Assembly: GCF_019733395.1 (NCBI RefSeq)
Contig: NZ_JAIHOO010000001.1
Coordinates: forward strand, 1,116,001-1,180,000
DNA from: Lysobacter sp. BMK333-48F3
GTDB lineage: Bacteria > Pseudomonadota > Gammaproteobacteria > Xanthomonadales > Xanthomonadaceae
Direction of reading: 5' to 3'
Length of the DNA: 64,000 nt
The translations under genes were made by a program, and so were the position numbers. This document shows, piece by piece, positions 8,975 through 16,920 of the stretch (position 1 is the first letter of the stretch; every line of letters starts with the position of its first letter). The notes under the pieces were generated by a model, which worked only from the letters and a program-made list of their open reading frames with translations, did no database searches and had not been told where the DNA came from.

Positions 8975-10108
8975 ATGGCAGGCACCACCATCGAAAGAGT
9001 ACTGGAACCGCTTTACGCCTCGATCGCGGAACCGGCACGGCTGCGCGAGTTCTGCTCCCGCCTGGCCGACGCTACGGGCAGCCATGTCGGCGCGGTGATG
9101 ACGCAGGACCTGCGCCTGCCAGGAGGCCGTCTCGACCTGGTGGTCGGCGGCGATGCGCAGGAAGCAGCACGTTACGAGCTGGAGTTCGCGGCCGATAATC
9201 TCTGGCTGCAACGCGGCGCCCACCGTCTGGCGACCGGTGCCGTACTGGATAGCGACGATTTCGTCCCGCGTCGCGAACTCCGTCTCAGCCGGTACTACAA
9301 CGAGTACCTGCGGGCGCACGATGTCGAGCAGTCCGTCGCCTTGTGCGCGCACTTCGACGGCAAGAACGTGGTTACGGCCACCGTCTGCCGGTCCGGCAGG
9401 CTGCGTCCATACACCAAGCAACACTTGGACGTGTTGCGGCAAGTGGCTCCGCATTGGGTCAACGCCTATGCGCTGCTGCGCCGGATCAAGGGCCTGGAAC
9501 AACGCATAAACTCGTTGGAAAGCGCAGTGGACAGACTGCCCGTTGCCGTGTTTCTACTCGACGCCGCCGGCCGCGTGGTTCGCTGCAATGCCGCTGCGCA
9601 GCCGCTACTCAGCAGCGGCCGCCTGCGCAGCACGCCGACCGGCCTGGCCGCCACCGGGCGGGCCGCGGCCCCGTTCCACGCCCTGGTGCAAGCGGCAACG
9701 ACCGGCATCCTGCACGACGGCCAACTGCAGCGACGCGGCGGCAACCTGACCCTGCACGCAGCCGAAGGACCGGCCGACTGGGTCGCGGCCATTCACCCAT
9801 TGTCGAGCGCGTTGAGCGCCGACGATCGATCCGTCGCGATGCTGATCGTCCAGCCGAAAATCGCCTCGGACACCCCCTCGTTCCGCAGCCTGCTGCGCAG
9901 CGCCTTCGACCTGACCGGGGCCGAGGCCGCGTTGGCGGCGGCGCTGTACCGGCATGCCGACCTGGCCGCCGCCGCCCAGACCTGCGGCATCACCGCACCG
10001 ACCGCGAAGACCCGCATCCAGGCCGTTTACGACAAGACCGGCGAACACGGGCAAGCGGCCCTTATGCGCTTGTTGGCGGCGATCGCGACGTCGAGCGGCA
10101 ATCTCTGA
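8975..10108 (+). CDS. LuxR-type helix-turn-helix regulator with PAS-like domain
   Basis: A 377-residue protein. The first ~170 residues are an uncharacterised sensor-like region. Residues ~180-295 contain a PAS-like core (VDRLPVAVFLLDAAGRVVRCN). The C-terminal ~60 residues match the LuxR/GerE helix-turn-helix: FDLTGAEAALAAALYRHAD, then AAAQTCGITAPTAKTRIQAVYDKTG. The ATG at 8975 has AGAGGGA upstream; an in-frame ATG at 8948 is possible. The gene is divergent from a lipoprotein gene and lies just before the tRNA that marks the start of an accessory region. Targets and signal are unknown. Confidence 0.8.
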   Translation: MAGTTIERVLEPLYASIAEPARLREFCSRLADATGSHVGAVMTQDLRLPGGRLDLVVGGDAQEAARYELEFAADNLWLQRGAHRLATGAVLDSDDFVPRRELRLSRYYNEYLRAHDVEQSVALCAHFDGKNVVTATVCRSGRLRPYTKQHLDVLRQVAPHWVNAYALLRRIKGLEQRINSLESAVDRLPVAVFLLDAAGRVVRCNAAAQPLLSSGRLRSTPTGLAATGRAAAPFHALVQAATTGILHDGQLQRRGGNLTLHAAEGPADWVAAIHPLSSALSADDRSVAMLIVQPKIASDTPSFRSLLRSAFDLTGAEAALAAALYRHADLAAAAQTCGITAPTAKTRIQAVYDKTGEHGQAALMRLLAAIATSSGNL

Positions 10109-10233
10109 CGACTACCCATCGCGTTCGACGGATTCGCCCGCAACCGCCCCTCGGACGCCCCGTCGCGACAAACCAGCCCCGCGCCCCATGGCTTACGCCC
10201 CATTCGCTTAGCCATTAGAATGCCCGCTCGCGC

Positions 10234-10309
10234 GGGCCTATAGCTCAACGGTTAGAGCAGAGGACTCATAATCCTTTGGTTCCAGGTTCGAATCCTGGTG
10301 GGCCCACCA
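10234..10309 (+). tRNA. tRNA with CAU anticodon, probably tRNA-Ile2 (lysidine type)
   Basis: A 76-nt cloverleaf with encoded CCA. Acceptor GGGCCTA pairs with TGGGCCC (one T-G wobble), the D stem is GCTC/GAGC, the anticodon stem GAGGA/TCCTT carries loop CTCATAA, and the T arm is CCAGG-TTCGAAT-CCTGG. The acceptor has consecutive C4-G69 and C5-G68 pairs, which are TilS recognition features of tRNA-Ile2; elongator tRNA-Met usually differs there. Automatic annotation may call it tRNA-Met. It borders the accessory region at 10.3-13.9 kb. Confidence 0.9.
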
Positions 10310-10487
10310 ACCCCCATTCGCCCCCAACAGCCCTCAACAGCTCCCACTGGCCCTCATTGGCCCCAATGGGTCAGGGTGCGGCATGGCCAGTGTGTGCTTT
10401 CGACCCAAAACGGACACCAATCGCTGCCAAGGCGCCTCGGTCAGATTCGGGATAGTATTTGACCGACAACCACCAGTTAAACCCAAG

Positions 10488-11114
10488 ATGGCACTTCGGC
10501 GAGTTTTGGCGCTCTTTTTTGGCCATTTTCATGCGACTGGGAATTCCGAAGTTCTCGCTAATCCGTCGCTCGTCAAACGCCGCGATCTAGACCCGTCTCG
10601 AATCTGCATGGCAGGTATTAGGCTTGGCGGCGCAGCGACGTCGATTCCCCTGAACAAAGTCGCCCAGGTTACGTCGGCTCCAATAGTTGCTTGTAGCTCC
10701 AGCAGTGATGGAAGTAGAAAATACTTTGACGCGGCCGGAAAGCAACTGACCTTGCAAGCGGTAATCGCCAACGCGATGGAGTTTCGAGGCATTCTCCATT
10801 ACGCGAATTGCCTCAGTTTCGGCATCACGGAGGGTGCCGTTTCTGCATTTTCATTCTACGGCGATCACCTTCGAATGTTCGCTCAGATCAAGACCTTTGA
10901 AGCGCTTCTCGCGGAGTTCGGCGAGCCCGACATAACCCTGGTCGATGAAGCGTATGGCGACCATATGGGCTATACGATCTATTACAACCAATCCAAGAAG
11001 TTGATGGTTTGGGACAGCTGGGCCAATTCCTTGAGCTCAGTCAGATTCGGCCCTCCGACCGACGAGCTGCTCGGTCGCGCCGACGCAGCCCAGCTGGGCA
11101 GATCGCTGTCTTGA
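10488..11114 (+). CDS. Hypothetical protein in tRNA-adjacent accessory region
   Basis: The frame is open from 10383 to 11114 (up to 243 residues). I place the start at ATG 10488, but no good ribosome site separates the candidates and ATG 10608 (MAGIRLGGAATSIPL) may be the true beginning of the conserved part. The C-terminal half looks like a folded cytosolic domain (EFRGILHYANCLSF, LLAEFGEPDITLVDE, MGYTIYYNQSKKLMVWDSW), as in small immunity- or beta-rich hypothetical proteins. No family is recognised. Codon use is markedly less GC-rich than the core genes, consistent with horizontal acquisition next to the tRNA. Confidence 0.45.
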   Translation: MALRRVLALFFGHFHATGNSEVLANPSLVKRRDLDPSRICMAGIRLGGAATSIPLNKVAQVTSAPIVACSSSSDGSRKYFDAAGKQLTLQAVIANAMEFRGILHYANCLSFGITEGAVSAFSFYGDHLRMFAQIKTFEALLAEFGEPDITLVDEAYGDHMGYTIYYNQSKKLMVWDSWANSLSSVRFGPPTDELLGRADAAQLGRSLS

Positions 11115-11251
11115 GGAGTTCCATGCCGCGTCCGCTCCTGGCCTGATGGCATCGGCTAGGCGACGTGTAACGACCCGCATCGACGGTCGCAGAGCGTCAA
11201 CCTCACGGCCCTTTGCCTCCCATCGGAGTTGTTCGATGATGTGGACACCAC

Positions 11252-11326
11252 TCCGGGATAGTTCAGCGGTAGAGCGCGCGGCTCCTAACCGAGTGGGCGC
11301 TGGTTCGAATCCAGCTCCCGGCCCCA
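11252..11326 (+). tRNA. Divergent tRNA-Arg(CCT)-like gene, possibly degenerate
   Basis: A 75-nt cloverleaf can be folded: acceptor TCCGGGA against TCCCGGC, T8-A9, D arm GTTC-AGCGGTA-GAGC, anticodon arm CGCGG-CTCCTAA-CCGAG, T arm GCTGG-TTCGAAT-CCAGC, and encoded 3' CCA. Two flaws are visible: position 1 against 72 is T-C, and the second anticodon-stem pair is G-A. The discriminator base is C, unusual for bacterial tRNA-Arg. It sits inside the AT-richer region 1 kb from a complete tRNA. It may be an acquired, mobile-element-type tRNA or a decaying copy. Confidence 0.55.
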
Positions 11327-11587
11327 CCTCTATTGCACGGTTCACAAGCGCATGTCGACGCACGACGCCGAACTTGAGGGGACGCCCGGCATCGGCGCGG
11401 GCTGTCACCGAGCTTGATATGAAATTTGATCACTTGTTGTCTGGGAAGCCCTTCACCGATGCCGATAAGCTTAATTATGAAATGAGGCAAGCCAACTTCG
11501 AAATAGACGTTTTCAAGGCATAATGGATTGCAGCTCTGCGAGCATCCGTCGCGTGAAATGGACCTCAAGATCAGTCGGGATGTCTAG

Positions 11588-11998
11588 TTGAGAACTCACT
11601 CAATCCTCCTCGGTGCACTAGTTCTATCTACTGGCTGCAGCTCGCGAGTCGCAGTGGACCAGGTGACGATAAAGCTGGGCGAGGAGCGGCCTCGCAATAT
11701 CGTCAGTCTGATCGAGGGGCGCCTTACCGCTCACGGATTCGAGCGGTACAACATCAGTCACCCTGACGCGCCTGGCTCGCCCTTGGAGGCGCGCTTCTAT
11801 GAGGGCAAGGGCAACGCCCATGCGAACATTTACATTGAGTCCGGAGATTGCGTCGGATTCGTAACACTGGTCGATCCGGGAGAGAAGGACATGACTCGCG
11901 TTAAGGCGCTCTTTGCTGACGTGAGAAATCTACTCAAACAGAACTCGGACCTCTCATTCACGATCGGTGACTGTTCGAATCCGCCCGAGAAATTTTGA
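11588..11998 (+). CDS. Small hypothetical lipoprotein (TTG start)
   Basis: A 136-residue protein read from TTG at 11588. The N-terminus RTHSILLGALVLSTGCSS is a clear lipoprotein signal with Cys at about residue 17, which fixes the start even though the start codon is not ATG. The mature domain is about 120 residues with alternating strands and helices and two Cys (SGDC, IGDC) that may pair. No family is recognised. Base composition matches the AT-richer accessory region, and the IS3-type element begins 74 bp downstream. Confidence 0.6.
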   Translation: MRTHSILLGALVLSTGCSSRVAVDQVTIKLGEERPRNIVSLIEGRLTAHGFERYNISHPDAPGSPLEARFYEGKGNAHANIYIESGDCVGFVTLVDPGEKDMTRVKALFADVRNLLKQNSDLSFTIGDCSNPPEKF

Positions 11999-12071
11999 CT
12001 TGGGTGGCCTTAGGGTGAGCGGCCCCGCCGACTACCGGAACCACTCGCCACGCCAGCCTTACAGCAACTAG

Positions 12072-12096
12072 TGAATCGCCCCGGGTTTACTAGACA
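12072..12096 (+). repeat. Left terminal inverted repeat of the IS3-family element
   Basis: Begins TGAATCGCCCCGGG, the same outer 14 bases as the right end read inward. It ends in TAGACA, also shared; differences are confined to the middle five positions. Confidence 0.9.
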
Positions 12097-12134
12097 TCTC
12101 CAAGCCGTAAATTACGGAAATCACGGAGGTGGAT

Positions 12135-12407
12135 ATGAGTGGCAGGCGGTATTCGGAAGAGTTCAAGGCCGAGGCGGCCAAGCAGGTGGTCGATCAAGGT
12201 CGTTCGGTGCGGGAGGTTTCGACCCGGCTAGGGGTCAGCATCGACTCGCTGTACGCGTGGGTCAGGGAACAACGCAAGGTGCCGGCAACCCGCCAGGTGG
12301 ACGCCTCGCTGGCGGCGGAGAATCGGCGTCTGCAAGCTGAGCTCAAACGGGTAACCGAAGAACGAGATATCCTAAAAAAGGCCGCAGCGTACTTTGCCAA
12401 GGGGTAA
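12135..12407 (+). CDS. IS3-family transposase OrfA
   Basis: A 90-residue OrfA: HTH_Tnp_1 domain (RRYSEEFKAEAAKQVVDQG, then VREVSTRLGVSIDSLYAWV) and a C-terminal leucine-zipper-like helix (SLAAENRRLQAELKRVTEER) ending ILKKAAAYFAKG, typical of the IS3 group. GGAGG lies about 6 bases before ATG 12135; GTG 12129 is an in-frame alternative. It binds the element ends, and most transposase is normally made as an OrfAB fusion through the slippery site near its 3' end. Confidence 0.93.
   Translation: MSGRRYSEEFKAEAAKQVVDQGRSVREVSTRLGVSIDSLYAWVREQRKVPATRQVDASLAAENRRLQAELKRVTEERDILKKAAAYFAKG
12374..12380 (+). promoter_or_regulatory. Programmed -1 frameshift heptamer A_AAA_AAG
   Basis: The heptamer AAAAAAG is phased as A_AAA_AAG in the orfA frame (codons CTA AAA AAG). 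A -1 slip leads directly into the orfB frame (…KYAFMQAHLDQ…), the arrangement known for IS3-family OrfAB fusion. Confidence 0.85.
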
Positions 12408-12424
12408 GGGCGAAGTACGCCTTC

Positions 12425-13279
12425 ATGCAGGCGCATCTGGATCAATTCCACGTTACCAGCATGTGTCGCGTACTGAGCGTGCAGCGCAGCGGGTTCTACG
12501 CGTGGCGGCAGCGGCCGCAAAGCGAGCGTCAGCGCGAAGATCGGCGTCTGCTCGGGATGATCAAGCAGGCATGGCTGGAAAGCGGCACGGTCTACGGCTA
12601 TCGCAAGGTCGCCGCTGACCTGCGCGATCTGGGTGAGCGTTGCGGCAAGCATCGCGTGGCTCGGTTGATGAAAGGCGAAGGTTTGCGGGCGCAGGTCGGC
12701 TATAGCCGTCGCCCGCGATCCGGAGGTGGCCGGATATCGACGGTGGCGCCAAATCATCTGGATAGGCAGTTCATGGTGGCCGCGCCGAATACCCATTGGG
12801 TCACTGACATCACCTACATCCGCACGCACGAGGGCTGGTTGTACCTAGCGGTAGTGCTGGATCTGTACTCGCGTCAGATCGTGGGTTGGGCGATGCACGG
12901 GAGGATGCATGCCGATCTGGTATTGCAGGCGTTGCTGGCGGCCGTGTGGCGGCGCAAGCCGGCCCCCGGCCTGATGCTGCACTCGGATCAAGGCAGCCAA
13001 TTCACCGGCGCCTAGTGGCAGGCGTTCTTGAAGGCCCACGGAATCGTCTGCAGCATGAGTCGGCGCGGCAATTGCCACGGCAACGCGGTGGCGGAGAGCT
13101 TCTTCCAGTTGCTCAAGCGGGAACGGATCAAACGCAAGATCTATCTGACACGTGATGCGGCACGCAGCGACGTGTTCGACTATATCGAGATGTTCTACAA
13201 CTCCAAACGCCGGCATGGATCCAACGGAGGCGTCTCTCCGGTAGAGTTCGAGCGGCAGGCGGGACTTTCAGACTTGTAG
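12425..13279 (+). pseudogene. IS3-family transposase OrfB, interrupted by in-frame TAG
   Basis: OrfB with HTH_21-like and rve integrase domains: MCRVLSVQRSGFYAW, GYRKVAADL, catalytic Asp in WVTDITYI, second Asp in MLHSDQGSQF, and after the break NAVAESFFQLLKRE with the catalytic Glu. The frame is continuous to 13279 except for one amber codon at 13013-13015, directly after SQFTGA, where relatives usually have an acidic or small residue before WQ. One GAG-to-TAG change would explain it. The Asp-Asp part and the Glu part are therefore separated, and the product should be inactive unless the stop is read through. Confidence 0.92.
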
Positions 13280-13280
13280 G

Positions 13281-13305
13281 TGTCTACAAGGCCCGGGGCG
13301 ATTCA
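13281..13305 (-). repeat. Right terminal inverted repeat of the IS3-family element
   Basis: Read inward on the minus strand it starts TGAATCGCCCCGGG, matching the left end, and is followed on the outside by the TAG target repeat. Confidence 0.9.
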
Positions 13306-13308
13306 TAG

Positions 13309-13865
13309 AGACCTGGCGGCAGCGTAGAACGCCAATTGTCGAAGGTCGCATTCGGCAAGATACATCTAGCACCGTGCGACTTCGAATTCCGATGGAGCGC
13401 GCCGCCGGTGGTGGCAATCAGGAAACATCCGGCCGACCAACTCATGCAGCGAAGTGGGAGTGGCCTCGTAGCCGCCCTCCCTCATGGCAGCGGCTTTTCC
13501 TCCGAAGCATCAGCGTCGATTTGGCCGCTGTACGCATGAAACTTCTCACTCGCCGCCCCCGATGCTTTTGCGAGCAGCGTCGCAATGACGCGAAACAGCC
13601 GCCGAATTTTGTGAGCCGAATCAAGCATCGATCAAAAACATTGGCCGCCGCTTGCGCTTGACAGCGTAGTAGCTGGCGATGCGCTAGGACCCAGATGCTC
13701 GAACCTAAGACGGTCGCCAGGACGGTAGCGCCCATTGGGCGTCCTTTCCGGCATGCACGTGCCATGCGGCGCCGGCTCCACGGAGCCGGCGGCATGACAG
13801 CCGATGAAGGCAGCAGCGGCGCCTCACCCAATCCCGGAAGCCAATCAATATAAGGAGATTCCATC
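13309..13865. other. Gene-free stretch upstream of the lectin gene
   Basis: About 550 bp without a convincing gene on either strand. It contains a stable 9-bp hairpin at 13770-13791 (CGCCGGCTC / GAGCCGGCG, loop CACG) and a TTGACA at 13658-13663 that lacks a good -10 at normal spacing. It probably contains the promoter and leader of the lectin gene and the right boundary of the accessory region. Confidence 0.4.
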
Positions 13866-14285
13866 GTGGGCATCCAATGGTCGGACCCTCAATCCTTGGA
13901 CTACATCCCCGACGGCAAGCTGGTGACGTTCACGGCGATGCATCAGGCCGAATACACGCAGTACGTCCAGATCGTCGACTCCAGCGGCAACCCGATCAGT
14001 TTCTATCGCCTGGACGGCGTTCAGGAGACCTTCCCGATCTCGGGAAGCGGCGTCAACGTCGGCTTCCTCCAGAACGGCGCCGGCCGGTTCACCATGGCGA
14101 CCGGGATGCGGGTCCAGTTCGGCAGCAGCGGGCCTTACGTTCCCAAGGTCTCGGCGGGCAACCCCGTCGTGTTCTTCATCAACAAAGTGGTCGGCGGGGG
14201 CAACTTGTACGTGACGGAAGACGGTACCGATAACGACTACAACGACACCAACTTCGCCATCCAGTGGTACCAGTACGTGGGCTGA
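13866..14285 (+). CDS. LecB (PA-IIL)-like calcium-dependent lectin
   Basis: A 139-residue protein without signal peptide, GTG start at 13866 behind AAGGAG. The C-terminus EDGTDNDYND (residues 118-127) followed by FAIQWYQYVG is the calcium-binding signature of the PA-IIL/LecB family, and the last residue is Gly, whose carboxylate completes the calcium site of the partner subunit in LecB. By eye-alignment the LecB sugar-specificity loop Ser22-Ser23-Gly24 corresponds to Ala28-Glu29-Tyr30, so sugar preference may differ from fucose/mannose. An N-terminal extension of about 20 residues is present. It lies 120 bp upstream of a CxxCH lipoprotein gene. Confidence 0.85.
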   Translation: MGIQWSDPQSLDYIPDGKLVTFTAMHQAEYTQYVQIVDSSGNPISFYRLDGVQETFPISGSGVNVGFLQNGAGRFTMATGMRVQFGSSGPYVPKVSAGNPVVFFINKVVGGGNLYVTEDGTDNDYNDTNFAIQWYQYVG

Positions 14286-14404
14286 CCCGCCCCCGCCCCC
14301 TTCCCGACTGAGGCGGGGACGGCACGAAAACTCGAGAATTTCCATGGCTGCCGCGATGGATCGCATGGATTCACCACGGAGCGAAACAACGACGGAGTGC
14401 GGCA

Positions 14405-16168
14405 ATGAAGACCAAGATCATCATGTTCGGCGCGCTCGCCAGCGCGCTGGCGATGGCGACATCGTGTACGAAAACCGAACCCAATGTCGCCGTTTCACCG
14501 AGCTCCAAGGATCAAACGACATCGTTTCCGGGCGGCGAACCGATCACGCCGGCCGACCTGACCGCGACCCCGGCAGCCCTGCCCGCCGCCCCGCCGGCGT
14601 ACAACTACGACCCCTATAAGCCCAACATCACCCACGCGGAATACGCGCGCTTTGCCTGGCGGCAGTTCATCCACTTCAATTCCCCCGCGAAGAAGAATGG
14701 CGTCGATGCCGCCGGCAAGTCTCCGGTCGTGCGAGGAGCGATCGATCCGACCCGCAACTTCGCCGCATCCGGCGCCATCGACTTCCACCAGAGCGGCAGA
14801 ACCGCCAGCTCCAACTTCAGCAGCAATCAGTTGGTCTGGGAGACCTTCGCTCATCGGTCCGAGCTGTTCCCCGCGGGATCGGCTCCGAAAGGAAACCTCG
14901 CCAACCTGGATCCTCAGTACGCCTTCCAGGAAGGCCTCAAGGTCGCGTCGACCGACGCCCGATTCAACAATCTCGACGAAAATACCCAGATCGGCCAGAA
15001 CCAGATTTTCTTCCCGAAGAACGGCAACACGCCGTCGACCAATCCCCAGGACGATCACATCATCTTGTTCCAGGCCAAGGTGAGCCCGGTCGAATACGAC
15101 TACGTGAAATCCATCTACAACGCCGAGAATCCTCCCACCGCACTGGAACTTCCGCCCAACGGGACGAACCAGAACGAGTCCGTGGAGGTCAAGTCGGCGT
15201 GGCGGGAAATGACGCCCGAGTTGATCGCGTCCGGCCGCTATCACACCGCCGAGGCGCTGTACTACTACAGGGAGAACGGCAAGATCCAGGCCCGGGTGGC
15301 CACCTTCGGCCTGGTCGGCCTGCACATCCTGCGCAAGATGGAGAACTACCCGACGTTCGTCTACACCACCTTCGAACAGGTGGACAGCCTGACCACGCCG
15401 GACAAGCAAAAAACCGGCTTGTATGTCATCAACCTCTACGATCAACTGCAATACGATGCATCGGTAGCGCCGGGGACGCGGCCGACGGCCATCCTCAATT
15501 CCGGACCCAACCGGACCGCGGTCGTGCTGCCCTTGGCGGGCGCCATAGACACCGCCCACGGCTACGATGTCGTTCCCGGCTCGTTCGACCTGCCTGAGGG
15601 ATTTACGGGTCCGGTCAGAGTCCAGAATCCGCCGGTAGCGACCCTCGCTGTCAGTACGGTCAACGCCGAAGTCCAGCAAGCCATGGCCGGCTCGCCCGCG
15701 TTCAAGGATTCGGTGTGGCAATACTATCGCCTCGTCGGGTTGCAGGTATTGCCAACTAACGAGGACAGCTCGATCACGCCGAGCAAGCCCGATCCGCTGA
15801 CCCAGGACTATTACCTGGCGAACATCGTGGTCGAGAGCAGCCAGCCCGGCATCCAGTTGTTCAAGGGCGGCGTCAAGGATCCCCACCCCGACAAGCAGGA
15901 TTTCACCCTGCTGGCCAAGCGCGGGCTGGCGAGCATCCGAAACGTGAAGGGGCTGCCTCCGAAATCCGACCAACTGGTGATGGGCGGATGCATGGGTTGC
16001 CACGGCAACGCGCAATATCCCAGGGACAAAGACACCGGTCTGGGCCCGAGTATCTTCAGCTTCCTGATCAACCAGGACACCATGACCGGGCAGGGCTTCA
16101 GCGCCGACGTGCGCAACGAATCCCCCGAGGCCTTGCGCGCGAAAAGGCTGGAGTATCTGTCCTACTAG
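14405..16168 (+). CDS. Large lipoprotein with single CxxCH haem-binding motif
   Basis: A 587-residue protein starting after GGAG. The N-terminus is a lipoprotein signal (MKTKIIMFGALASALAMATSC). A single c-type haem motif CMGCH occupies residues 529-533 near the C-terminus, followed by GPSIFSFLINQD. The remaining ~500 residues are not recognised; they include FAWRQFIHFNSPAKK near the N-terminus and AWREMTPELIASGRYHTAEA, so the protein is not a simple cytochrome. An envelope redox or oxygen-sensing enzyme is possible. It is on the same strand as the LecB-like lectin and is probably co-transcribed. A 12-bp hairpin follows its stop. Confidence 0.75.
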   Translation: MKTKIIMFGALASALAMATSCTKTEPNVAVSPSSKDQTTSFPGGEPITPADLTATPAALPAAPPAYNYDPYKPNITHAEYARFAWRQFIHFNSPAKKNGVDAAGKSPVVRGAIDPTRNFAASGAIDFHQSGRTASSNFSSNQLVWETFAHRSELFPAGSAPKGNLANLDPQYAFQEGLKVASTDARFNNLDENTQIGQNQIFFPKNGNTPSTNPQDDHIILFQAKVSPVEYDYVKSIYNAENPPTALELPPNGTNQNESVEVKSAWREMTPELIASGRYHTAEALYYYRENGKIQARVATFGLVGLHILRKMENYPTFVYTTFEQVDSLTTPDKQKTGLYVINLYDQLQYDASVAPGTRPTAILNSGPNRTAVVLPLAGAIDTAHGYDVVPGSFDLPEGFTGPVRVQNPPVATLAVSTVNAEVQQAMAGSPAFKDSVWQYYRLVGLQVLPTNEDSSITPSKPDPLTQDYYLANIVVESSQPGIQLFKGGVKDPHPDKQDFTLLAKRGLASIRNVKGLPPKSDQLVMGGCMGCHGNAQYPRDKDTGLGPSIFSFLINQDTMTGQGFSADVRNESPEALRAKRLEYLSY

Positions 16169-16178
16169 GCAAGGCGTC

Positions 16179-16206
16179 GACCCGGAAGCGTTCTCGCTTC
16201 CGGGTC
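16179..16206. terminator. Terminator-like hairpin after the CxxCH lipoprotein gene
   Basis: A perfect 12-bp stem (GACCCGGAAGCG / CGCTTCCGGGTC) with loop TTCT begins 11 bp after the stop codon. No T-tract follows, so termination is inferred from position. Confidence 0.5.
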
Positions 16207-16410
16207 ATGCGTAGTGGTCGCGCGGCGCCATCGAGCCTGGGGCCAAGCCTTGATCACCAGTGACCCCCGTTGGCTCTCGAATGCCTTCAACGGCGCCTTC
16301 AGCGAGTTGGAATCGGTGCTTCGCGACTCCACCAACATCGGCAGGCTATCCGCGCCATCTGCGCGACAAAAGTCCCGTTCTTAATGATTTCCCCAGCACC
16401 GCGTGCATGC

Positions 16411-16920
16411 CTAGCGGATGTCCTGCCTTTGCATAAGCGTGTCGGCGTGCCGATGAACGACACGCCAGCCTTCCGGCTCGCGCCGGAAGATGGTGGTGAC
16501 GCGGTAATCGCGTTGGGCGCCCTCCGGATATCCAGGACGGCGATAACGAATGTGTTCGTACTGCACGATATAGGCCAATTCTCCGCTCACCGCCGTCTGG
16601 ACCTGCTCGATGCGCTTGGTGCCGTTGGCATCCAGGAACTGGGAGCTCGCCCAGTCGAGCCGGGAGCTGACCTCGCTCCATCCTTTTGCGGTAGCGCCGC
16701 CCGCCGCTCCCGACAGCGTTACATCGTCCGAGTGCGACCAAAGTGCCTTAACGGCCTCAGCCCTGCCGTTATAGAACAAGGTCGCGGCGTCGGCATACTT
16801 GCGAAGCATGGCCTGCAGGTCCGCATCGGGCACCGACTGCACGGACGTTTCTGCGGCAGAGCTCGCGCTCGCTGCGATCAGGAGCGCGGCTGCGAAAACG
16901 AAGGGGCGCAACGATTTCAT
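16411..16920 (-). CDS. Secreted SnoaL/NTF2-like protein (DUF4440-type)
   Basis: A 169-residue protein. AAGGAG stands about 8 bases before ATG 16920, followed by a signal peptide (MKSLRPFVFAAALLIAASASSAAE). The mature part has the cone-fold layout of SnoaL/NTF2-like proteins: a first helix with YADAATLFYNGRAEAVKALWS, then SDDVTLSGAAGG, and a closing sheet YRVTTIFRREPEGWRVVHRHAD that is typical of the family. These proteins bind small ligands or catalyse simple isomerisations; no catalytic residues can be assigned. Its frame is convergent with the lectin/CxxCH unit. Confidence 0.75.
   Translation of the reverse strand: MKSLRPFVFAAALLIAASASSAAETSVQSVPDADLQAMLRKYADAATLFYNGRAEAVKALWSHSDDVTLSGAAGGATAKGWSEVSSRLDWASSQFLDANGTKRIEQVQTAVSGELAYIVQYEHIRYRRPGYPEGAQRDYRVTTIFRREPEGWRVVHRHADTLMQRQDIR

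Larger units (their letters stand above)
12072..13305 (+). mobile_element. IS3-family insertion sequence, 1234 bp, transposase interrupted
   Basis: A complete IS by structure: 25-bp terminal inverted repeats (12072-12096 and 13281-13305, identical at the outer 14 positions), flanked by a 3-bp direct repeat TAG (12069-12071 and 13306-13308). Inside are orfA and, in the -1 frame, orfB, joined by an A_AAA_AAG slippery heptamer, as in IS3-type transposases. An in-frame TAG at 13013-13015 cuts the DDE domain, so this copy should not transpose by itself. The preserved ends and target duplication suggest a fairly recent insertion. Confidence 0.93.

Noticed and set aside
11037..11408. Minus-strand frame with a GFEPAPTR-like segment
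   Set aside because: This segment is the reverse translation of the tRNA-like gene, a common annotation artefact.
11419..11523. 34-codon frame MKFDHLLSGKPFTDADKL and following residues
   Set aside because: Plausible amino-acid composition, perhaps the remnant of a larger gene, but no start signal and too short to support.
13442..13873. Minus-strand frame upstream of the lectin gene
   Set aside because: Basic, Cys-scattered translation without a start signal; looks non-coding.
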